64,000 nucleotides of DNA. Source: JACCZR01 sp963830065. GTDB taxonomy: Bacteria > Actinomycetota > Thermoleophilia > Solirubrobacterales > Thermoleophilaceae. The position numbers and the translations under genes are program-made. Below are positions 22,248-31,113 of the stretch, piece after piece. Below the pieces are notes generated by a model. The model searched no databases. It was not told the DNA's origin and saw only the letters and a program-made list of their open reading frames with translations. The first letter of the stretch is position 1. The number at the start of each line of letters is the position of its first letter. The stretch is taken from NCBI GenBank assembly GCA_963830065.1, contig CAWHLA010000006.1, positions 310,001 to 374,000 of the forward strand, read 5' to 3'.

Positions 22248-23618
22248 ATGAACAAGCTCAGCGCAGGAGACACCAGCTCCCTCACCGGCGACGTCTTCCA
22301 CCCGGGCGACCCGGGCTGGGACGACGCCCGCCAAGCCTGGAACCTCGCCGTCGACCAACGGCCCGAACTCGTGGTGGTGGCCGACACGGCCGCCGACGTA
22401 TCCGCCACCGTCCGCTTCGCCGCCGACCGCGGCCTGGCGGTGGCGCCGCAGGGTCCCGGCCACGCCGCCGGCGCCCACGCCTCGCTCGAGGGCACCGTGC
22501 TCCTGCGGACCACTCGCATGACCGGGGTCGAGGTCGACCCCGGGGCGAAGACCGCGCGGGTGCAGGGCGGCGCGCTTTCAGCCGAGCTGGGCGAGGCGGC
22601 AGGCGAACACGGGCTGTCGGGGCTGGGCGGCTCCGCGCCCGACGTCGGCGTCGCCGGCTACACGCTGGGCGGCGGGATCGGCTGGCTGGCCCGGCGCCAC
22701 GGCCTGGCCTGCAACCGGATCGTCGAGGCCGAGGTGGTGACCGCCGACGGGGAGCTGCGCCACGTCGACGCCGAGTCCGACCCCGACCTGCTGTGGGCGC
22801 TGAAGGGCGGCGGCGGCGCGTTCGGCGTCGTCTGCTCGCTCACGCTGTCGCTGGTCGAGGTGCCCGCGATCTACGGCGGCATGGTGGCCTGGCCCGTCGA
22901 GGCGTCCGCCGACCTGCTCGAGGCCTTCCGCGAGTGGACCGCCACGGCTCCCGAGGAGCTCACCTCGTCGATCCGCTTCCTCAACCTGCCTCCGTTCCCC
23001 GAGGTGCCCGAGCCGCTGCGCGGCAACTCGGTGATGGCGCTCACCGCCGTCTTCCTGGGCAGCGAGGACGAGGGCCGCGAGGCCCTGGAGCCGATGCTCT
23101 CGGTGGCAACGCCGGTGCTCGACGGCATCGGCGTCGTTCCCCCGGCCGCCCTGTCGCGCATCCACGGCGACCCCGAGCAGCCGACGCCCGGAATCGCCGA
23201 CTCGGTGATGCTGGACGCGCTCGAGCCCGAGACGGTCGCGGCGCTGGTAGAGGCCGCCGGGCCGGGCTCGAACAGCCCGCTGCTGGCGGTGGAGATGCGG
23301 CAACTGGGCGGCGCGCTGGCCGAGGCACCGGAGGACGCGGGCGCGCTGGCAACCGTGGACGGCGCCTTCGCCCTGGGCTTCGTGGGAGTGCCGATGGACG
23401 TGAACGCGGCCCAGGCCGTCCGCGCCCATCAGGCGGGACTGCGGGAAGCGATGGCCCCGTGGACCAGCGAGCGCTCGTACCTGAACTTCGCCGAGTCCGT
23501 GGTGGACACGGCGGCGGGCTTCGACGCCGAGGCCTACCGGCGGCTACAGGAGATCAAGGCACAGGTCGACCCGGGTGACGTGATCCGCTCGGACCACCCC
23601 ATCCCGCCGGCCGGCTAG
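22248..23618 (+). CDS. FAD-binding oxidoreductase, PCMH/berberine-bridge type
   Basis: The 456-residue product has a PCMH-type FAD domain: LVVVADTAADVSATVRFAAD, then the flavin-linking histidine region VAPQGPGHAAGAHASLEGTV, then VGVAGYTLGGGIGWLARRHG. A substrate domain and a berberine-bridge-like C-terminus (SERSYLNFAE, AYRRLQEIKAQVDPGDVIR) follow. Enzymes with the usual bicovalent flavin have a cysteine in the GSCPxVG position. Here the segment reads GGSAPDVG, so at most one covalent bond is expected. The substrate is unknown. The stop shares CTAG with the convergent helicase gene. Confidence 0.92.
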   Translation: MNKLSAGDTSSLTGDVFHPGDPGWDDARQAWNLAVDQRPELVVVADTAADVSATVRFAADRGLAVAPQGPGHAAGAHASLEGTVLLRTTRMTGVEVDPGAKTARVQGGALSAELGEAAGEHGLSGLGGSAPDVGVAGYTLGGGIGWLARRHGLACNRIVEAEVVTADGELRHVDAESDPDLLWALKGGGGAFGVVCSLTLSLVEVPAIYGGMVAWPVEASADLLEAFREWTATAPEELTSSIRFLNLPPFPEVPEPLRGNSVMALTAVFLGSEDEGREALEPMLSVATPVLDGIGVVPPAALSRIHGDPEQPTPGIADSVMLDALEPETVAALVEAAGPGSNSPLLAVEMRQLGGALAEAPEDAGALATVDGAFALGFVGVPMDVNAAQAVRAHQAGLREAMAPWTSERSYLNFAESVVDTAAGFDAEAYRRLQEIKAQVDPGDVIRSDHPIPPAG

Positions 23619-26140
23619 GCCGCGTCGCGCTCGGGCCCGGCCTGCACCTGGGCCTGCTTGGCCTGGGCGTCGACCTTGCCCTCTCCCCCGCCGCCGCCCT
23701 TGCGCTTGCGGCGCCGGCCGCCGCGCCGGCGGCGGCCCTTGGGGAAGTTGCGAAGCAGCTCGCGGGCCAGGGCGGAGGGCTTGCGGGCCATCCGCGTGCG
23801 GGCGCCGTCCACCAGCTGACGCGCCTCCGGGGTGTGGGTCCGCGCGGCGGCCAGCAGTGCCGCGGCCAGGCGACGGTCCTGCTTGCGCGCGGCCTGCACG
23901 ATCCGGCGCGCGTTGCGGGCGTGGGCGGCACCCGAGGAGTTCACCAGTAGCCCGAGCAGCCGCTTGGTCTCCGGCCAGCGCTGGACGGCGTACTCCTCGT
24001 GCACGTCCTGGGTGAACTCGGCGAGGTCCCAGGTCCAGCGGGAGGCTTGGTCGCGGCGCCCGATCTGACGCTCGGCCAGGGCCTGGAGCATGATCTTCAC
24101 GCCCTCGCGGCGCTCGTCACGCGTCCAGGTGCCCACCAGCTCGACCGCCTCGGCGAATGCCTCCGGGTCGCGCAGGTTGCCCACCTCGGTGAGCGCGCGC
24201 TGGCGCAGCTGTGAGTTGCGGTTGCGCTGCAGGCAGGTGAGCAGGAAGCGGCGGCGCAGCTCGCCGGTCTGGTCGAAGTGCAGCATCGCCCGGGCGCGAC
24301 GCCAGTTGTTCGAGGCCACGCGGGCCCCGGCCAGCGCGGCCCACACGTGCTGCTCGTTCCAGGTCAGGTGCTCCACCGCGATCCGCCACAGCTCGCGCTC
24401 GAACACCTGCGCGCGGCGGTCGGGGTCAGCCGTGACCGGAAGCACCCGGCGCTCCACCCGCAGCCGCCGGCCGCGGCCGCGGCGCACTGGCCCGACCACG
24501 ATCGCGCCGCCGCGGTAGACGTCGCGGTCCAGCAGGGAGTGCAGCGTGACCACCGGGTCGTCGTTGGTGGTGGCCGGGTGGACGAAGTCCACGACGATGC
24601 CCGCTTCCTTGCCGGGCGTGCGGCGGGTGACACGACCGACCCGCTGCTGGTAGATGCGCCGGGAGGCGGTGGGCGCGAGGTGCATGCACACGGTGGCGCG
24701 GGGTGAGTTCCAGCCCTCGGCCAGCAGCTGCGCGTTGACCAGGACGTCGATGTCGCCGCGCTCGTAGGAGGCCAGGATGCGGGTCAGCTCGCGCTTGGGC
24801 GTCTCGCCCGAGACCGCCATCGCCTTGAGGCCGGCGGCCTGCATGGCCTCGGCGACGTTGTGGGCGTGGCGCACGCCGGCGGCGTAGACCACCCCGGGCA
24901 CGTCACGGAAGCGCACCTTGTAGAGGTCGGCCACGGCGACGTTGAACGGGGCCTGGTCGAGGAGCTCGGCCAGCTCTTCCTGGTCGAACTCGGTGTCGAC
25001 CTCGCCCCGGCGCAGCGGCACGTTGGCGATCGACCGCACCCCCACGCCCGGCGGGATGCGCACGCAGCGAAGTGGGGAGATCACACCCCGGCGAGCGGCC
25101 TGGGCCAGGTCGAAGCGGGAGGTCTGGGTGGGGAAGAGGTCGGTGACGTGGCGGGCGATCAGGGCGCCCGTGGCGGTCATGCCCACGAACACGGGGCCCT
25201 TCCACTGGCGGATGGCGGCGCTGGTCTTCTCGCCCAGCGCGGTGTGCGCCTCGTCGCAGATCACGACCGTGTAGGCGTCGGAGACCTTGCCCGCGTTGCG
25301 CACGAACCACTGGTAGGTCTCGACGGTGACCGGCCCGCCGGCGTCGGGCTCGTCGCCGTTTCGAAGCAGCGGGGAGCTGGCCCGGTCGCGGTAGCCGCGG
25401 GTGCGCAGCTCGCCCTCGAACTGCTCGACGAGGTTGCGGCGGTGGGTGAGGATCAGCACGCCGCCGGTGCGGGAGGCCTCGACGAAGCCCATGGCGGCCA
25501 CCGTCTTGCCTGCTCCGGTGGCGTGCTCGAACCAGAAGCGACGGTTGGCGCCGGGATCGTCCTCGACGGGCGGCACCGAGTCTTCGTCCTCGACCTCGGC
25601 GGCATCCCAGTCGACGGGCTCTTCGTCGTCGGCGACGCGGTCGTCCTCGACCGGCTCCTCGTCCTCCTCGTCCTCGTCGAGGTCGTCCTCATCCTCGTCG
25701 TCGTCGAGCTCGAGCTCGAGCTCGGGCTCCGGGTCGGTGGCCGGCAGCGGCTCGGGGTCGGGCTCAACGAGCTTTTCCCCGTTGCGGGCCGACTCCTGGA
25801 TGTCGGAGGTCAGCGCGATGAGCGTGCCCGAGAGGGCGTCCACCTGGTGCGCCGAGAGAGTGGCGCCGTCGGCCAGGTGGGGCTCCTCCTCGGCCAGCAG
25901 GCGCTCGAGGCCCAGCATGAGCGAGTACTCGCGCCGCCAGGCCAACGAGGGATCCTCGCGGCCCTGCTCGATCTCTGCCAGCGCAGCGTCGAGGGCCCGC
26001 CGGCGAGCGGTGCCGGGGGCCAGGGCCGTAGCGGCGTCCTCGCCCTCGAGCACGAAGGACTCGCGAGCGAAGCGCTCGGCGCGTTTGAGCTCGGCGCCGG
26101 AAACCGGCACCTCTGCGGTCTGCTGATGGCTGTCAGCCAC
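23615..26140 (-). CDS. Superfamily 2 DEAH-box helicase-like protein with an acidic insert
   Basis: GTG 26140 gives 841 residues. Motif I is ATGAGKT at 207-213, motif II DEAH at 296-299, motif III GMTATG near 320, and motif VI QQRVGRVTRR near 490. The overall pattern follows the ResIII/Helicase_C type of restriction or defence helicases. Unusually, residues 127-195 are an almost unbroken Asp/Glu run between a Q-like LSAHQVDAL and motif I. The C-terminal third is helical, with HEAT-like repeats, and ends in a very basic KGRRRRGGRRRKRKGGGGG tail. No nuclease or methylase partner is adjacent. Function in RNA or DNA handling is inferred only. Confidence 0.88.
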   Translation of the reverse strand: MADSHQQTAEVPVSGAELKRAERFARESFVLEGEDAATALAPGTARRRALDAALAEIEQGREDPSLAWRREYSLMLGLERLLAEEEPHLADGATLSAHQVDALSGTLIALTSDIQESARNGEKLVEPDPEPLPATDPEPELELELDDDEDEDDLDEDEEDEEPVEDDRVADDEEPVDWDAAEVEDEDSVPPVEDDPGANRRFWFEHATGAGKTVAAMGFVEASRTGGVLILTHRRNLVEQFEGELRTRGYRDRASSPLLRNGDEPDAGGPVTVETYQWFVRNAGKVSDAYTVVICDEAHTALGEKTSAAIRQWKGPVFVGMTATGALIARHVTDLFPTQTSRFDLAQAARRGVISPLRCVRIPPGVGVRSIANVPLRRGEVDTEFDQEELAELLDQAPFNVAVADLYKVRFRDVPGVVYAAGVRHAHNVAEAMQAAGLKAMAVSGETPKRELTRILASYERGDIDVLVNAQLLAEGWNSPRATVCMHLAPTASRRIYQQRVGRVTRRTPGKEAGIVVDFVHPATTNDDPVVTLHSLLDRDVYRGGAIVVGPVRRGRGRRLRVERRVLPVTADPDRRAQVFERELWRIAVEHLTWNEQHVWAALAGARVASNNWRRARAMLHFDQTGELRRRFLLTCLQRNRNSQLRQRALTEVGNLRDPEAFAEAVELVGTWTRDERREGVKIMLQALAERQIGRRDQASRWTWDLAEFTQDVHEEYAVQRWPETKRLLGLLVNSSGAAHARNARRIVQAARKQDRRLAAALLAAARTHTPEARQLVDGARTRMARKPSALARELLRNFPKGRRRRGGRRRKRKGGGGGEGKVDAQAKQAQVQAGPERDAA

Positions 26141-26265
26141 TTAGGCCTGTTCTTCGAGTAAGGAGTCCGGCCGAGCCGCCACTGCGCTTCGGAATGGACC
26201 GACGCAAGGGAGCGGCGAGGTCCGGCCTTCAGGATCGTCGCCACCGACTGACGGGGGCGACATTG

Positions 26266-26290
26266 ACACCGCCCCTCCGCGGGGCGGTGT
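26266..26290. promoter_or_regulatory. Hairpin in the divergent gap between helicase and thioredoxin-like genes
   Basis: ACACCGCCCC-TCCGC-GGGGCGGTGT is a perfect ten-base stem with a five-base loop. It lies between two divergently transcribed genes, so a terminator role is unlikely; an operator or a 5' leader structure of the downstream lipoprotein gene (56 bp away) fits better. Confidence 0.35.
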
Positions 26291-26346
26291 TGCCCTAATA
26301 GTAGAGCACCCCAGGGGAAAATGGGCTTCTGTCACCCTTCCGGGCG

Positions 26347-26844
26347 ATGGCCCGGGTGCTCGTGGTTCTCGCCTGCGTGGCCGTGGCCGTGGGCTGCGGC
26401 TCAGACGGCCAGAAGACCGCCGCGAAGGTCCCGGCGGCCGAGGTCCAGCTGCTGGGCGGGGGCAAGGCGGCCTTCCAGCAGAAGCTACAAGAGCTGAAGG
26501 GCAAGCCGGTGGTGGTCAACAAGTGGGCTTCGTGGTGCCCGCCCTGCCGCGCCGAGTTCCCCTTCTTCTCGAGCGAGGCGAAGAAGCAGGCCGGCAAGAT
26601 CGCCTTCCTGGGCGTCGACGCGCAGGACGTCGAGTCGGACGCGCGCGATTTCCTGCGCGAGGAGCCCATCCCGTACCCCAGCTACAGCGACCCCGACCAG
26701 GAGATCGCGGGGCTGTTCAACGGCAAGGTCTCCTTCCCGGCGACCGCCTTCTATGACGCCAAGGGCAAGCTCGTGTATCTCAAGCAGGGTGGCTACGCGA
26801 GCGCGAGCAAGCTCTCCCAGGACATCGGCCGCTACGCGCGCTGA
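26347..26844 (+). CDS. TlpA/ResA-like thiol-disulfide oxidoreductase lipoprotein
   Basis: The 165-residue product has a lipoprotein signal ending VAVAVGCGS with the lipid cysteine at residue 17, then a thioredoxin domain with the redox motif WASWCPPCRAEFPFF. A conserved cis-proline region follows (VSFPATAFYDAKGKLVYLKQ). Proteins of this type reduce or shuttle disulfides outside the membrane, often for cytochrome c maturation. The ccm genes 13 kb away make this plausible, but the link is not direct. ATG 26347 is immediately before the signal sequence. Confidence 0.92.
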   Translation: MARVLVVLACVAVAVGCGSDGQKTAAKVPAAEVQLLGGGKAAFQQKLQELKGKPVVVNKWASWCPPCRAEFPFFSSEAKKQAGKIAFLGVDAQDVESDARDFLREEPIPYPSYSDPDQEIAGLFNGKVSFPATAFYDAKGKLVYLKQGGYASASKLSQDIGRYAR

Positions 26845-26849
26845 GCCCG

Positions 26850-27275
26850 CTGAGAGTCCGCCGCACCCGCGACGACGCCGAGGTGAGCGCGGCGCTGGAC
26901 CTGCGGGAGCGCGTGTTCGCGGTCGAACAGGGCGTCGACCCGGCCGCCGACCGCGACGGCCGCGACCACGAGGCCGTTCACCTGGTGGCGGTGGAGGGCG
27001 ATCAGGTGCTCGGCACCTGCCGCTTGGTGTTCAACGGCTCGCGCGCGCGGCTGGGGCGCCTCGCGGTGGTGCGTTCGCGGCGGCGCGAGGGCCTGGGCGC
27101 GGCGCTGCTCGCGGAGGCCGACCGCCAGGCCCGCGCGGCCGGGGCGCGGACCATCGACCTGCACGCCCAGCTGCCGGCGCGGGAGCTGTACCTGCGCGGC
27201 GGCTACGCCGAACGCGGGGACGTCTTCGTCGAGGAGGGCATCGAGCACGTGGCGATGGACAAGCGCCTTGCCTGA
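26850..27275 (+). CDS. GNAT-family N-acetyltransferase
   Basis: The GNAT domain is clear: LRVRRTRDDAEVSAALDLRE, RVFAVEQGVDP, then VLGTCRLVFNGSRARLGRLA, VVRSRRREGLGAALLAEADR (acetyl-CoA loop, R-x-x-G-x-G/A), and a C-terminal YLRGGYAERGDVFVEEGIEH. It belongs to the ElaA/YjcF-like group. The first conserved strand begins at 26850, where the only available start is CTG; the first standard start, GTG 26883, would cut off strand 1. It follows the lipoprotein gene by 5 bp and overlaps galT. Confidence 0.85.
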   Translation: MRVRRTRDDAEVSAALDLRERVFAVEQGVDPAADRDGRDHEAVHLVAVEGDQVLGTCRLVFNGSRARLGRLAVVRSRRREGLGAALLAEADRQARAAGARTIDLHAQLPARELYLRGGYAERGDVFVEEGIEHVAMDKRLA

Positions 27276-28246
27276 GCTGCGCACCGACCCGCTGTCGGGC
27301 CTGAGGGTGATCGTGGCCGGGGAACGGGCCGAGCGGCCCGGAGCCTTCCTTCCACCCGCCGAGCGGCCTGCGATCGACGTGGAGGACGACCCCTTCGCGC
27401 CGGGCCACGAGGACCGCACTCCCCCCGAGCTCGACCGCGATGGCGACCCGTGGTCGGTCCGGGTGGTGCCCAACCTGTTCCCGGCGCTGACCGAGGCGCC
27501 GGACGAGGGTGGCGAGGATCCGCTGGCCGCCGGCCGGGGCGAGCCCGAGCTGTTCGTGATGCGGCCCGCTGCGGGAGCCCACGAGGTGATCGTGAACGCC
27601 CCGGAGTCGGTGTGGTCGCTGAGCGAGGTCTCGCCCGAGCAGGTGGAGCACGCGATGGCCATGTGGCGGCGGCGTATGAACGTGCACGCCGACGCCTCGT
27701 ACGTCCACCTGATCGTCAACGAGGGCCGGGAGGCGGGTGCCTCGCTGCCCCACACGCACTCGCAGCTCTACGCGCTCCCGCTCGTCCCCGCCGACGTGGC
27801 TCGCGAGCGCGAGCGCTTCACCGCCTACTCGGACCGCACGCAGGGCCGCAACCTGCTCGAGGACGTGGTCCAGGAGGAGGTGCCGCGGTCGCGATCGGCT
27901 GGTGTCAGTCGACTCCGAGGCGGTGCTGCTGTGCCCGTTCGCCTCGCGCGGGCCGTTCCACATGCAGCTCGTCCCTCGCCGGCCGGCCGCACGGTTCGAG
28001 GAAGACGGGCCCCTCGGTGCCGCGCTGCTGCACGAAGCGCTCGGGCGCCTCCGCCAGGCCCTCGGCGGCCTCCCGCCGCTGAACATGTGGGTCCGCACCG
28101 CGCCGCGCGGGGCAGAGCACTTCTGCTGGCGCATCGAGATCCTGCCCCGGCTGGCACACCTCGCCGGCTTGGAGCTCGGGACGGGGGTGCACCTCAACGT
28201 GCTCGCGCCCGAGTCCGCGGCGCAGCGGCTGCGCGACGCTCGGTGA
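27268..28246 (+). CDS. galT: Galactose-1-phosphate uridylyltransferase-like protein, one frameshift
   Basis: TTG 27268 starts PELRTDPLSGLRVIVAGERA, a typical GalT beginning with DPL-G--V. The HIT-fold catalytic region is present (PHTHSQLYALPLVP, normally the HPH-type motif), followed by an N-terminal part ending near LLEDVVQEEV. The rest continues one frame over (DRLVSVDSEAVLLCPFASRG to ESAAQRLRDAR). Deleting one base near 27892 joins them as EEVPRRDRLVSV. GalT exchanges UMP between UDP-glucose and galactose-1-phosphate; some members of this subgroup act as other hexose-1-phosphate or ADP-sugar transferases. The break may be an assembly error. Confidence 0.82.
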
Positions 28247-28826
28247 TCCTGCTCACCCTGGTGGTGGTGGTCGCCACCGCGGCCGGCATCGAGGCGCGCC
28301 GCAGACGGGGGGAAGCCGCAGAGCGCGCCTCCAACTGGCTCCGCTTCATGGTCGGGGCCGCATTCGGCACGGTGGCCGACCGCAAGCGCGATCGCCTGCG
28401 CTCGTTCGTGACCCGCAACCCGCCGCTGTGGGCGGTCGCCGGGGCTTGCTGGCCCCGCAGGCGCTGGCCCCGGAGATCGCGGTGGACGGCTCGCAGCTGC
28501 TGGTGCTGGCGGTGGTGCCGTTCGGCTTCTTCGCGGTGGGCGTGACGCTGGCGGGCTCGGGGGCGCGCGGCCTGCCCCCGCTGGACGGCCCGACCCTGAC
28601 CGCGATCGGCTGCAAGCTGGTCGCCGCGCCAGGGCTGGTGCTCCTCCTGCACGAGCTGTTCGTGGACGTCCCCGACGTCTACCTGGTCCAGCCCGCGATG
28701 GCCTGCGCGCTCAACTCGCTCGTGGTGTCCAACGAGTACGGCCTCGACCGCAGGCTGTGTGCCGGAGCCGTGGCCTGGACCACGACGATCGTGCTGGTGG
28801 CCGGGCTCGTGGTGTCCGTTGTGTAG
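28243..28826 (+). pseudogene. AEC-family (auxin efflux carrier-like) transporter, internally deleted and frameshifted
   Basis: The start MILLTLVVVVATAAGIEARR and the end (LLAPQALAPEIAVDGSQLLV, AVVPFGFFAVGVTLAGSG, and the NSLVVSNEYGLDRR loop) belong to AEC carriers. Between ASNWLRFM and VGAAFGTVADRKRDRLRSF roughly 100-120 residues, several membrane spans, are missing compared with the usual 300. The frame then breaks near 28440 and needs one added base or two removed. This double damage suggests a genuine pseudogene. GTG 28243 overlaps the galT stop. Confidence 0.72.
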
Positions 28827-28837
28827 CTTCCGCCGCC

Positions 28838-29446
28838 GTGCCGCCCTCCGAACGCCCCATCCCGATGTACGCCGCCGAGCCGCCGCAGGAGCCGCTGCCC
28901 TACGGCCGCTGGGCCGAGACCCTGCTGGGCCACTTCCGCGACAAGTGCGATGAGGAGGCGGGCGAGCAGATGGCCGACGGGGCCGAGCCGACCTGGTTCC
29001 CCGACCGCAGCTGGGGCGGCCGCACCTACCTGCCGCTGACCGTGCCGGCCGCCGGCGGAGGCGAGCTGTTCGGCTACGTGTCCTGGCGGCGTGACGACGA
29101 GAACGCGCAGCCGGCCGACTTCCGGGCGGGCGCCAGCTTCACCGAGGACACCGCGTCGGAGAACCCCGACTGGCAGCTCGACCTCTCCGATGAGGAGATC
29201 GGCCACTGGCGCGCGACCGAGGGAAGGCGCGGGACGGTGACGCTGGTCTGGGGGGTGGCGATGGTCCCCAACGGCGTGGTGGCCACCGCCGAGCTGGGTC
29301 CCACCACCACCGACCAGTGCGAGCTCGTCTCCGACCGCTTCACGCTGGTCTCCCTCGACCGCTTCACCGGCGACTACGTGGAGGTCCGCCTCTACGGCCC
29401 CAAGGGCGCCGAGCTGGCAGTCGAGCCGCTGTACGAGGACGAGTAG
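28838..29446 (+). CDS. Conserved-looking protein of unknown function
   Basis: GTG 28838 gives a 202-residue product, or ATG 28865 a 193-residue one. The composition is normal for a soluble cytosolic protein, rich in Trp and Glu: PLPYGRWAETLLGHFRDKCD, TWFPDRSWGGRTYLPLTVPA, ENPDWQLDLSDEEIGHWRAT and FTGDYVEVRLYGPKGAEL. No signal peptide or membrane span and no family recognised. Codon use matches its neighbours. It converges with the dioxygenase gene, 4 bp away. Confidence 0.7.
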   Translation: MPPSERPIPMYAAEPPQEPLPYGRWAETLLGHFRDKCDEEAGEQMADGAEPTWFPDRSWGGRTYLPLTVPAAGGGELFGYVSWRRDDENAQPADFRAGASFTEDTASENPDWQLDLSDEEIGHWRATEGRRGTVTLVWGVAMVPNGVVATAELGPTTTDQCELVSDRFTLVSLDRFTGDYVEVRLYGPKGAELAVEPLYEDE

Positions 29447-29450
29447 CGCC

Positions 29451-30077
29451 TCAGGCCCGTTCGACGTCCAAGGTCATGGCGCCGACCAGGGCACCTGGGC
29501 GACGCCGCGTGCTGAGCACCAGCGACCTGTCGAAGATGCCGTCGCTCGCGTTGTCGATCCGCTGGCCGCCACCACGGGCGTAGCGCCGGTCGCCGTACAC
29601 CCGCTCGCTCAGGCGGTCGTCGAAGAACAGCTGGGTGGTGAGCACCGTCCGGCGGTCGAGGTGGGCCTTCACGTGGATGTGCGGCGTGCGGCCCGGGTAC
29701 CAACCGGGATAGACCGTCAGGAACCGGACGAGCCCGTCGCGATTGGTGACCTGCGTGCCCCGCAGGAAGCGATCCGGGCCGGCCGAGTAGGCGCCCCGAG
29801 CGTCGGAGTGCCAGACGTCGACTGCGGCGTTGGGTATGGGCCGACAGCTGCCGGCCTCGCGAACGCGGAGCTGGAGGTCGAGCGCCACCCCCTTGCGGTC
29901 CTCGCGTATGTCGCGCCGAAGGGCGTCGGCGTCGATGTAGAAGGGGCCCTCCGTGAGCTCGGCGGTCACGCGACAGCTGCGCGCCTGGTCGTCTTCGTCG
30001 CAGCCGGGTAGGAGCCCGCCGAGGGCCACCGCGCCCAGGGCGCCGAGCGCCTGCCTGCGACTCAACTCGGGGTCCAC
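29451..30077 (-). CDS. Exported intradiol ring-cleavage dioxygenase-like lipoprotein
   Basis: The product has a Tat-like start (SRRQALGALGAVALGGLLPG) ending in the lipobox LLPGC. The intradiol dioxygenase domain follows: VTAELTEGPFYIDADALRRD, IPNAAVDVWHSDARGAYSAG, and the iron ligands in TVYPGWYPGRTPHIHVKAH, with two tyrosines and the HxH pair. Related cytoplasmic enzymes open catechol or protocatechuate rings. Exported members are common in actinobacteria and their substrates are unproven. GTG 30077 is used. Confidence 0.9.
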   Translation of the reverse strand: MDPELSRRQALGALGAVALGGLLPGCDEDDQARSCRVTAELTEGPFYIDADALRRDIREDRKGVALDLQLRVREAGSCRPIPNAAVDVWHSDARGAYSAGPDRFLRGTQVTNRDGLVRFLTVYPGWYPGRTPHIHVKAHLDRRTVLTTQLFFDDRLSERVYGDRRYARGGGQRIDNASDGIFDRSLVLSTRRRPGALVGAMTLDVERA

Positions 30078-30101
30078 GACACGAAGGTACGCTGCTCATC
30101 G

Positions 30102-30175
<74 letters not shown>

Positions 30176-30322
30176 CTGGTCACAAACGGCACGAGTCACT
30201 ATCGTCCGGGGCGTCCGAGCCATCGGGGCCGTGTGGCACCGACCCGGCAGGGGCGAGAGGATTGCGAATGGACGACCGTGACCCCATTCCCGGGGCGGGT
30301 TTGGACAACGTCGAAGAGCTGC

Positions 30323-31066
30323 ATGGGGGAGGCCTCACTTGGTGACGCCACCGCGGACCAGCGTGACCTCACGGCCGAGCGGCGAGACGAGCTGTCGGAT
30401 CTGCGCGACGAGATGGCCGACAAGCGCGACCGCGAGGCCTCGGCCACCGACCCCCGCGAGGAGGTCGCGGACCGCCACACGCTCCGCATCGAAGAGATCC
30501 GCGCTCGCGCGCGGGAGTCGCGCCGGCGCGGGGCCGCCGACCGGGAGCGCGCGACGCACGACCGGACCCAGGCCGCGCGTGATCGCGAGCAGGCCGCACA
30601 CGACCGCAGACAGGCCGCACTGGACCGCAAGCAGGCCGGCACCGACGAGCTCACCGGGGCCCGACGCCGGGGCGTGGGCCTCGAAGACCTCGAGCGGGAG
30701 ATGAAGCGGGCCTGGCGAGAGGGCACCAGCCTCGTCGTGGCCTTTGCGGACGTCGACGCGCTGAAGGCGGTGAACGACACTCACGGCCACGCGGCGGGCG
30801 ATGACGTATTGCGCGCCATGGCCGAGCGGCTGCGAACTCGTATGCGCTCGTACGACCTGCTGGTCCGCATGGGCGGCGACGAGTTCCTGTGCGCGCTGCC
30901 CAACATCACCGTCCCCGAGGCTCGCGCGCGCTTCCGTGACCTGACCGGGAGGGCCGGGGCCGGCAACTCGGTTAGCTTCGGATTCAGTGAGCTGCTGGAC
31001 GACGACACGCCTGACGACCTCGTGCGCAGGGCGGACGCCGACCTGCTCGACTCGCGCCGGAGCTAG
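30323..31066 (+). CDS. GGDEF-domain diguanylate cyclase with heptad-repeat N-terminus
   Basis: ATG 30323 gives 247 residues. The first 110 are charged and helical with no membrane span, including five exact-length heptads (see 30533-30637) that predict a coiled coil. The GGDEF domain follows: ELTGARRRGVGLEDLEREMK, VVAFADVDALKAVNDTHGHA and the active-site LLVRMGGDEFLCALP. The inhibitory site RxxD is present as RSYD five residues before GGDEF. The domain should make c-di-GMP from GTP and be feedback inhibited. The C-terminal end is somewhat short. Confidence 0.88.
   Translation: MGEASLGDATADQRDLTAERRDELSDLRDEMADKRDREASATDPREEVADRHTLRIEEIRARARESRRRGAADRERATHDRTQAARDREQAAHDRRQAALDRKQAGTDELTGARRRGVGLEDLEREMKRAWREGTSLVVAFADVDALKAVNDTHGHAAGDDVLRAMAERLRTRMRSYDLLVRMGGDEFLCALPNITVPEARARFRDLTGRAGAGNSVSFGFSELLDDDTPDDLVRRADADLLDSRRS
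30533..30637 (+). repeat. Five 21-bp units coding for heptads
   Basis: Units AADRERA, THDRTQA, ARDREQA, AHDRRQA and ALDRKQA share the pattern x-x-D-R-x-x-A. The register without a slip suggests expansion by replication slippage and a long rigid helix. Confidence 0.75.
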
Positions 31067-31113
31067 GGACCTCGCCCGCTGACCGTCTCACCTGGGCCGG
31101 CCACTCGACCGTC

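Noticed and set aside
25560..25760. Repetitive GTCCTCGTCC-like DNA as a possible CRISPR or satellite
   Set aside because: It is the codon run for the helicase's Asp/Glu insert, without regular spacers.
24860..26161. Forward open frame of 433 codons opposite the helicase
   Set aside because: It is the shadow of the helicase; its Val/Leu/Gly-rich composition and lack of motifs fit antisense reading of the acidic codons.
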